From Pteria penguin (taxonomy: Eukaryota; Mollusca; Bivalvia; Pterioida; Pteriidae): a stretch of DNA of 64,000 nucleotides. Position 1 is the stretch's first letter. Every line of letters starts with the position of its first letter. Below the pieces are notes generated by a model. That model was not told the origin of the DNA. It was given only the letters and a program-made list of their open reading frames with translations, and did no database searches. The stretch spans positions 5,422,430 to 5,486,429 of the forward strand of contig CM068581.1 in NCBI GenBank assembly GCA_035048485.1, written 5' to 3'. Made by a program: the position numbers and the translations under genes. Shown piece after piece: positions 60,701 through 64,000 of this stretch.

Positions 60701-61943
60701 TTTAGGACCTGGTGTGGCGCAGTGGGTAATGTTCAGATTAGGATCAGTCGTGGACAGAGTATTGCAGGAAATTCTGTAGTTAGGGGCTGGTATGGCTCAG
60801 TGGTTAGTGTTCAACTAAGGATCATTCATGGACAGAGTATTGCAGGAAACTGTAGTTAGGAGCTGGTATGGCTCTGTGGTTAGTGCTAATCTTGGGATCA
60901 GAGTCATGGAAAGGGTATTGCAGAAAATTCTGTAGTTAGGGGCTGGTATGGCTCAGTGGTTAGTGTTCAACTAAGGATCATTCATGGACAGAGTATTGCA
61001 GGAAACTGTAGTTAGGAGCTGGTATGGCTCTGTGGTTAGTGCTAATCTTGGGATCAGAGTCATGGACAGGGTATTGCAGGAAATGCTGTAGTTAGGAGCT
61101 TGTATGGCTCAATGGTTAGTGTTCACCTTGGGATCAGAGTCTTGGACAGAGTATTGCAGGAAACTCTCTAGTTAGGAGCTGGTATGGCTCAGTGGTTAGT
61201 GTTAAACTTGGGATCAGAGTCTTGGACATAGTATTGCAGGAAATGCTGTAGTTAGGAGCTTGTATGGCTCAATGGTTAGTGTTCACCTTGGAATCAGAGT
61301 CATGACATAGTATTGCAGGAAATGCTGTAGTTAGGAGCTGGTATGGCTCATTGGTTAGTGTTCACCTTGGAATCAGAGTCATGGACAGGGTATTGCAGGA
61401 AACTCTGTAGTTAGGAGCTGGTATGGCTCAATGGTTAGTGTTCAGCTTGGGATCAGTCATGGACAAAGTATTGCAGGAAATTCTGTAGGTAGGAGCTTGT
61501 GTGGCTTACCTAGGGATCAGTCATGGACAGGGTGTTGTAAGAAAATTTATAGTTTGAGATGTAAGAAACCAAGATTTGGTCTTTTGGCACCTGCTTGCAC
61601 CTTAAAAAATACCTATTGTCTCTGTCTAGTCCATTGTGTTGGGTAACACATCAAACCAGTACCATTATTATGGAAAGGAAATACATTGTAGTTTTAAAGT
61701 AACCTAAAGCACAACATAACAGCTACATGTATATACACTCATAGTGAAAAATATTGATTGAATTCTATAGCACTAGTGGTAGTTCCACTGGATGATTTGA
61801 AGAATGTGGATTGTATAGACAAATGGTTTACGCTGGGACCTGCAAACAGTACCATACGAGGTGATCAAGGGACAGTGAGGATTCGGGCTAGATACCTTCA
61901 TGAGATCATCATGCCAGAAGATAAATATTCCACCCTCAAGGAG
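30540..61943 (+). CDS. RASA1: Ras GTPase-activating protein 1 (p120 RasGAP), 15 exons, 3' partial
   Basis: Fifteen exons join in phase with GT-AG introns into a protein with domain order SH2 (exons 2-3), SH3 (4-5), SH2 (6-8), PH (9-13) and C2 (13-15). This order is unique to RASA1. The encoded SH2 motifs are CYLVRES and SYLVRPS, each with the phosphotyrosine-binding Arg. The protein is cytoplasmic, recruited to phosphotyrosine receptors, and stimulates GTP hydrolysis by Ras. The GAP domain with the arginine finger is not in the window, so the gene continues to the right. The N-terminus is short and acidic compared with the long Gly/Pro/Ala-rich region of vertebrate RASA1. Introns are 0.1-5 kb and repeat-filled; intron 8 starts inside a minisatellite. 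Confidence 0.95.
30710..34647 (+). other. RASA1 intron 1
   Basis: 3.9 kb. An A-rich tract lies at about 30776-30815. No bounded mobile element or other gene is recognised. Confidence 0.6.
34648..34797 (+). CDS. RASA1: RASA1 exon 2 (SH2-1, N-terminal half)
   Basis: Acceptor TTATTTCAG|C. Encodes WYHGRLGRQLAEDRL, then CYLVRESERNKGSYVLSY, the FLVRES-type motif whose Arg contacts phosphotyrosine. Donor CAA|GTAAGT, phase 2. Confidence 0.95.
34925..35060 (+). CDS. RASA1: RASA1 exon 3 (SH2-1, C-terminal half)
   Basis: Acceptor TTTTTCAG|A. Encodes ISAICGDYYIGGRRFESL, then LLKGEQLQLPVSPPE, a well conserved RASA1 segment. Donor GAG|GTTTGT, phase 0. Confidence 0.95.
35400..35527 (+). mobile_element. 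SINE 3' portion in intron 3
   Basis: The stretch has the body CAGGCAGATGCC...ATGGAGTG shared in style with the SINEs at 50079 and 55577, and ends in a CAATCAATCAATCAA tail. No tRNA head is visible. Confidence 0.55.
35826..36045 (+). repeat. ~148-bp tandem duplication in intron 3
   Basis: AGGTAGGGCTTTCAT starts both copies (about 35826 and 35974), and CTACCACAGTT...TTGACC recurs at the same spacing. Contains TGACCTTGACC-type words like other intronic repeats here. Confidence 0.75.
37375..37487 (+). repeat. 20-bp tandem repeat, five to six units, intron 3
   Basis: Units are exactly ATAAATATTATATAAGATTA at 37381 and onward, followed by a partial unit. Confidence 0.97.
38095..38165 (+). CDS. 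RASA1: RASA1 exon 4 (linker and SH3 start)
   Basis: Acceptor CTTTTAG|C. Encodes PVDDRRKVLAVYPFSKMPET with AVYPF in place of the SH3 ALYDY motif. Donor CTAAG|GTAAGA, phase 2. Confidence 0.93.
38205..38879 (+). mobile_element. Tigger/pogo-like DNA transposon remnant, copy 2, in intron 4
   Basis: 675 bp, with the same termini (CAGGAAAACCTG / CAGGTTTTCCTG) and TA target (38203-38204, 38880-38881) as copy 1 at 1531-2283. It is shorter because of internal deletions. Its left end is only 39 bp from the exon 4 donor. The HTH remnant (GKGCRELAKGFETGIT) is at about 38600-38760. Confidence 0.85.
39329..39446 (+). CDS. RASA1: RASA1 exon 5 (SH3 core)
   Basis: Acceptor CTTTTCAG|C. Encodes SFEKGDIFIVLNEMGDGWLW then AKSQRTNDEGQ and EDL. 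The Gly-Trp-Leu-Trp is the SH3 binding-groove Trp. The donor was placed at CTG|GTTGGT so that exon 6 stays in phase 0; a stronger-looking GTAACA at 39451 would break the frame. Confidence 0.88.
39583..39631 (+). repeat. 12-bp tandem repeat CCTACTAATAAA, four units, intron 5
   Basis: Each unit contains TACTAAT, close to the branch-point consensus, about 350 bp from the next acceptor. Confidence 0.9.
39967..40051 (+). CDS. RASA1: RASA1 exon 6 (SH2-2 start)
   Basis: Acceptor TTTTACAG|A. Encodes NGNVDPVQSLPYFHADITKE. YFHADI corresponds to the W-Y/F-H-G-x-I opening of SH2. Donor GATG|GTAAGG, phase 1. Confidence 0.93.
40321..40600 (+). repeat. ATGCCCC..GATCGAT-type interspersed repeat, intron 6
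   Basis: Starts TTATGCCCCTAGATCGATAT, then a CTGTCTGT-rich stretch and TTGACCTTGA words. Related copies begin near 41668, 49680 and 56709. No coding capacity. Confidence 0.75.
41668..41905 (+). repeat. GATCGAT-type interspersed repeat, second copy in intron 6
   Basis: Shares GATCGATAGATC, GTTTGTCTGTTTGTTGTCAA and ACTAATGAAGCCCTTTCAAA with the copies at 49680 and 60323. Confidence 0.75.
41921..42299 (+). repeat. 55-bp minisatellite, seven units, intron 6
   Basis: Units start GTCACTTGACAACTCCCTTA at 41921, 41976 and so on to 42251, with single-base differences. It ends about 170 bp before exon 7. Confidence 0.95.
42470..42617 (+). CDS. RASA1: RASA1 exon 7 (SH2-2 core)
   Basis: Acceptor TCATTTCAG|T. 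Encodes VGQGSYLVRPSDKSPGDYSL, with the phosphotyrosine-binding Arg in SYLVRPS, and ends GGRYFER. Donor AGAG|GTAAAA, phase 2. Confidence 0.95.
42979..43054 (+). CDS. RASA1: RASA1 exon 8 (SH2-2 end)
   Basis: Acceptor AATTTCAG|T. Encodes VDGIIERYKKEEIVSGYTLN then KPVLR. The donor is CTAAGG|GTAGGT, phase 0, at the first unit of the 60-bp minisatellite. Exon 8's last 18 bases are themselves the first part of the repeat unit, so later units carry copies of the exon end and of the donor. Confidence 0.9.
43037..45433 (+). repeat. 60-bp minisatellite, about 40 units, straddling the exon 8 donor
   Basis: Each unit starts AATAAACCAGTGCTAAGG, followed by GTAAGT or GTAGGT, then AGTGTAATCTGTATAGCAGG and TGTCATA(T/C)CATATCAT. 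The first unit is the exon 8-intron 8 boundary. Units are nearly identical except for recurring A/G and T/C variants, a sign of recent homogenisation. One unit at 43797-43851 lacks 5 bp. Sixty is a multiple of three and no stop occurs in one frame, so long artificial open frames arise (42959-43813, 43800-45515). Confidence 0.98.
45434..46085 (+). other. RASA1 intron 8, remainder
   Basis: Ends with two similar acceptor-like sites 41 bp apart: TTTTCAGGCATTTAAC (about 46039-46054) and CTTTCAGGTATTTAAC, the latter being the one used. Using the first would add 41 bases and break the frame. Confidence 0.5.
46086..46221 (+). CDS. RASA1: RASA1 exon 9 (SH2-PH linker, PH start)
   Basis: Acceptor GCTTTCAG|G. 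Encodes VFNKLERSHKGSAEDLYDSI and later MKGYLHINK, the first PH strand. Donor AAAA|GTAAGA, phase 1. Confidence 0.9.
47147..47772. mobile_element. hAT-like non-autonomous DNA element in intron 9
   Basis: Ends are CAGGGTTCTCA and its inverse TGAGAACCCTG. GGGGAG is repeated directly at both sides (47141-47146 and 47773-47778). CAGGG termini are common in hAT elements, which make 8-bp duplications; only 6 bp match here. The interior repeats AGTAGGTGG-type words near both ends. No transposase. Confidence 0.7.
49500..49582 (+). CDS. RASA1: RASA1 exon 10 (PH domain)
   Basis: Acceptor GTTTTTTAG|G. Encodes STKTRKWKNLYFVLLGKEKQ, the KxWKxxYFVL motif of PH domains. Donor AAG|GTTTGT, phase 0. Confidence 0.93.
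49681..49935 (+). repeat. GATCGAT-type interspersed repeat, intron 10
   Basis: Starts ATGCCCCCGGATCGATAGAT and runs to GGTGCCCCTGGGGGAGC. Shares its body with 41668-41905 and 60323-60570. Confidence 0.78.
50079..50304 (+). mobile_element. SINE with 9-bp target duplication, intron 10
   Basis: Flanked by CAAATTAAA at 50070-50078 and 50305-50313. The degenerate tRNA-like head has AATGTGGTTCAGCGAATGAAG and GGATTTGACTCCC; the tail is AATAATCAATCAAG. About 226 bp. Confidence 0.82.
50708..50781 (+). CDS. RASA1: RASA1 exon 11 (PH domain)
   Basis: Acceptor TTTTTCAG|A. Encodes RSRPKGMIDMSFSSLYSVHD then SFFG. Donor GCAG|GTATAT, phase 2. Confidence 0.93.
51934..52018 (+). CDS. RASA1: RASA1 exon 12 (PH domain)
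   Basis: Acceptor GATTTCAG|G. Encodes PNCFQLITNAYNHVQIYYLC, with the RPNCFQ motif formed across the junction. Donor CAG|GTACGT, phase 0. Confidence 0.93.
52247..53192. mobile_element. TA-flanked DNA element with CTGTAAACCG termini, intron 12
   Basis: Inverted ends CTGTAAACCG... and ...CGGTTTACAG, with ATTCGC/GCGAAT also inverted just inside, between TA dinucleotides (52245-52246, 53193-53194). The interior has 'CGATAATCCGGGCTC' and 'TTTCCGGAT' words in both orientations. A Tc1/mariner-like target, probably non-autonomous; no transposase seen. Confidence 0.68.
53273..53508 (+). CDS. RASA1: RASA1 exon 13 (PH C-terminal helix, C2 start)
   Basis: Acceptor TTTTGTAG|A. Encodes KWVQALKPYC (last PH helix), then ELRTLTVEVVDARQLVVKLP, HPYCIVSLNNVKVCRTQVAE and NPVWEEKFIL, a C2 domain core. 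Donor TTAGA|GTAAGT, phase 2. Confidence 0.94.
54376..55485 (+). repeat. ~100-bp tandem duplication, one copy split by a TA element
   Basis: Copy 1 is 54376-54412 plus 55321-55383; copy 2 is 55384-55485. Both contain TGTATAATGTTTGAAAACAT, CCATACAGAAAAATGAAACA and GTGCTTGAAGTGAC. Copy 2 keeps the uninterrupted target, with one TA at about 55419-55420. Confidence 0.9.
54413..55320. mobile_element. TA-flanked DNA element with CCGTATATACTCG termini, intron 13
   Basis: 908 bp. The inverted ends are CCGTATATACTCG and CGAGTATATACGG, followed by (C/G)TTATAAGACGA-type words. TA is at both borders (54411-54412, 55321-55322). On the minus strand near 54915-54833, ELFGNSDDEDEWLYLHTDG then a stop resembles the acidic C-terminus of pogo/Tigger-like transposases, a weak hint. 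The empty site is preserved in the neighbouring duplicate. Confidence 0.82.
55577..55823 (+). mobile_element. SINE with tRNA-like head, intron 13
   Basis: Box A-like GTGGCCTAGTGGTATTGTGC (about 55584), box B-like GGGTTCGTGTCC (about 55626), a conserved body (GCACGTTAAAGATCCCTC, CAGGCAGATGCACGTGAAAT) and a (CAAT)n tail. The flanks AATCTCTTTATCAGTTTGA (55558-55576) and AATCTCTATCAATTTGA (55824-55840) look like a diverged target duplication. Confidence 0.8.
56002..56118 (+). repeat. 39-bp tandem repeat, three units, intron 13
   Basis: Units begin ATTCTCCCAGAGGTGTTAAA at 56002, 56041 and 56080. Confidence 0.96.
56591..56667 (+). CDS. RASA1: RASA1 exon 14 (C2 domain)
   Basis: Acceptor TGTTACAG|T. 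Encodes DLPCDIESFCVSVYNHNKRS, then VDREI. Donor ATAG|GTAAAA, phase 1. Confidence 0.92.
56709..56857 (+). repeat. GATCGAT-type repeat, left part, interrupted
   Basis: Starts TTATGCCCCCATGATCGATA and breaks off at 56857, where the AGCTCACCTGAG-type repeat begins. The related body reappears at 60323. Confidence 0.75.
56858..60322 (+). repeat. AGCTCACCTGAG-type long repeat with internal duplications, intron 14
   Basis: Begins TAGCTCACCTGAGCC and ends CAGGTGAGCGATATAGGCC then TGGGCCTCTTG, so GCTCACCTGAG is inverted between the ends. A GTC/GTCC triplet run is at 56902-56955. Inside, the block starting CTATAAAGATGGGTTGTTAA recurs at about 57177, 57780 and 58620, and GGGATCCAGATTCCCTCAGG at 57059 and 58493, so the element has grown by duplication. 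No coding capacity. Confidence 0.8.
60323..60570 (+). repeat. GATCGAT-type repeat, right part, intron 14
   Basis: CTGTCTGT-rich start, then TATTTGACATGCATACTCAA and CTAATGAAGCCCTTTCAAAT, shared with 41668-41905 and 49681-49935. Confidence 0.75.
60706..61535 (+). repeat. ~80-bp tandem array, eleven units with tRNA box A-like core, intron 14
   Basis: Units start near 60706, 60781, 60858, 60941, 61013, 61096, 61173, 61254, 61332, 61412 and 61490. Each contains GAGCTGGTATGGCTCAGTGG then TTAGTG, like a tRNA/SINE box A, and GACAGAGTATTGCAGGAAA. No box B is present in a unit. Longer-period alternation (units 2-3 match units 4-5) shows two-unit duplication. Confidence 0.88.
61771..61943 (+). CDS. 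RASA1: RASA1 exon 15 (C2 end, start of GAP linker)
   Basis: Acceptor TTCTATAG|C. Encodes ALVVVPLDDLKNVDCIDKWF, TVRIRARYLHEIIMPEDKYS and TLKE. The RxRARY...IMPE.EY segment leads into the GAP domain. Donor GAG|GTCTGT, phase 0. The next exon is not found in the window. Confidence 0.93.
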
Positions 61944-64000
61944 GTCTGTATTCTTTCTATATCTAGATGTGTTAAATTTCCTTAATACAGTTATGCTCTG
62001 TTAATATTTGTTCTTGGCCAGTTTTCCCTGAAAAGTCATTTTCCAGACCATCACACAATTATATCTATGTATAATGATAGTGAGGCTCATCGCAAATGAC
62101 TAAGTTCAAATTAATCAAAATGCGTTGTTTGCAATTTTCGCATCAATGATTTATCGGGAAATATTTTTAACATGTAAATCAAAATCATATCATTAGAATA
62201 TTCATTTTGTTTTCTTCCCATTTCTCAAATTTCATCTCATTTGGAGTAGAAATAAAGATATTAGGGCAATTTGAAAATAGCTAAAATCATCAAAATATCT
62301 AACGATACCACAGCGGTACAGCGAGATGTTTATTTTGCCTTATAATTGACGGCGCGCTTAGAATCAATGAGCATAAAAGTGATATGTTCACTGGCGTTGT
62401 TCGGGGTCACGGTTGTATCAAATCCAGTGAAGTGAGGTTTTTCGGGTAGATACGTCCATTACCTGCAAACAGTTGATCGCCGAAGTGAAAACGATGGGCG
62501 ATGCGGGCACACATAAGTTTTTTAATTATGTAATTTTCAGTTTTTTATTTCTACCAGCCTATAATATGCGATATGAGAGAACAATGAGAGAACAAGTTAT
62601 GTTAAGGTACTACGAAACGCCAATCGTCGAGTGACCTAAGATTCATGAAAAATAAAAAAAGAAATAAAGGTTTTTAATTTGTAATTTTTTATTTAAATAA
62701 CTGTGTATTGAAGACTTTATAGAAAATAATTCTAATTATAATATTCCCCCGATATACCTGTAATTGGCACTCGAAAATGTGTGTTTTTCAGTACAGCTCG
62801 CATGAAAACACCAGCGACAGCGTTGACTCTTTGTCATGTGCAATCAGATGGTCATTCCCAAGACAAATTCTATAATATCTTTAATAGTCGACTTCCTAAT
62901 CAAGTTGCAATATTTTCAATATATTGAGGGTATATTGGGGTAACGTCGTCTAGGGCGATCACCTGTCACCTGTGCGGGTGAATTATTACGTAATATCGCC
63001 TGAACCGGCTGTTTGACCCAGCAAATATCAACCTTCATTTCATAAATTTTAACACCTTTCAAGATATTAATTAGCGATCTTAATAAATTGGGTATTCATA
63101 TTAATGAAAAAGACAAGGACTAATTATCAAGTTTCCTGTTTATTGTGAAGGATTATCATGAAGGAGACATAAAGAACAGGAATTGAAATCAAACAAACTT
63201 CGTATATATGAAGAATGTATATTTGAGATTATAACACTTTTGATAAGTTTTTATGTTTTTAAAATAATGATTATAATACATATAGTAGATTAATATAAAG
63301 AATTAAGCTATACTATGACAAATTAAAAGGTATGTGATATTCTTCACATTTTTTGAAAGAGTTGTCCGCCCCTGATTTAGGTAAAAATGTTTTTGCTTAT
63401 ACAGAGCTTATTTTTTGTCATACAATCAAAATTCCTTCAAATATCCTTATAAGTAACCATTTTATATAAGTTTTTACATTATTATGAATCCTTGTATAAG
63501 TTTTTAGAAAAATGACCTTGGACATCAAAGTAAAAAAAACTATACTTCGTCAAGTTTAAGAGATTATATTTAAGGTAATAAGACTTACAACCAATGTTTT
63601 TATCTTCTTTCGTAATACCTGTAGTACATAAAGTAGATTAATATAAATAAATCACAAATTTTATGCATAACTGATTAAGTTATACACTCATAATATTGTG
63701 AGGTAGTGCATTTTCATTTGCTTGAAAAAGGTGTGAAAATGCAATATTGTCCATTTTCAAATCCTCATATCTTGTAAAGTACTAGAGATAAACCGGAGAA
63801 ATTTTCAGAGTTTATTGACTATAAAACATGCTTTGTAATTCACTTATTCTTTGGTATATTGTGATACAAATAAATTATTTATAGGTATCTAAAAAGTGTA
63901 TCTCATGGTTTTTTAAGGAAAGAGTTTGGGCCTCCCTAATAAATATCTGAATGTGTATTATATTGTAGTCAAGGGCAAATGCATATTCAAACATAGAAAG
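61944..64000 (+). other. RASA1 intron 15, partial
   Basis: 2.06 kb without a recognised exon, gene or bounded element. GC rises slightly near 62330-62650; the remainder is AT-rich. Confidence 0.5.

Noticed and set aside
61944..64000. A RASA1 GAP-domain exon in the right end
   Set aside because: No open segment with GAP-type residues and proper splice sites was found in any plus-strand frame.

Overview
The window looks like nuclear DNA of a lophotrochozoan, most probably a bivalve mollusc. It is AT-rich, has long introns with GT-AG splice sites, and carries many short repeats of kinds I associate with bivalve genomes: SINEs ending in tandem CAAT, introns full of 'TGACCTTGACC' repeats, and 'AGCTCACCTGAG' repeats. 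The organism call is inference; no species marker is present. There is nothing prokaryotic, and no CRISPR array, operon, rRNA or believable functional tRNA gene.

Two host genes are supported. At the left edge, on the minus strand, is the first coding exon of a LanC-like protein (LANCL3-like), cut by the window edge. On the plus strand, 30540 to 61943 holds the first fifteen coding exons of RASA1 (p120 RasGAP): acidic N-terminus, SH2, SH3, SH2, PH and C2. Every junction is in phase. The catalytic GAP domain lies beyond the right edge. Intron 8 opens inside a 40-copy, 60-bp minisatellite built from the exon 8 end and its splice donor.

Between them, 0.9 to 30 kb is a layered graveyard of mobile DNA. 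In order: LINE A split by a Tigger/pogo-like element at a TA; a ~150-bp satellite; LINE B split by an unclassified insert; a foldback-like element with inverted arrays of a 15-bp unit, carrying a Harbinger element with TAA target duplications; a broken, intronless multi-ORF gene (11614-15711); LINE C, carrying two separate TTAA-flanked insertions, one of which holds a SINE; a palindromic MITE; LINE D; and a long AGCTCACCTGAG-type repeat. Several insertions are precise enough that removing them mentally restores the host element's reading frame, so their order can be read.

The best candidate for something poorly described is 11384-16292. A repeat-family gene ends in a protein whose spaced acidic motifs resemble the FEN1/XPG-type PIN nuclease fold, followed by a Cys-rich tail. 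It sits between inverted repeats of about 70 bp and could be cargo or machinery of an uncharacterised mobile element. The second is the exon-derived minisatellite in RASA1, which lays out about forty decoy 5' splice sites. The RASA1 introns also hold SINEs, a hAT-like element and two TA-flanked DNA elements, one with its empty site preserved beside it by a tandem duplication.
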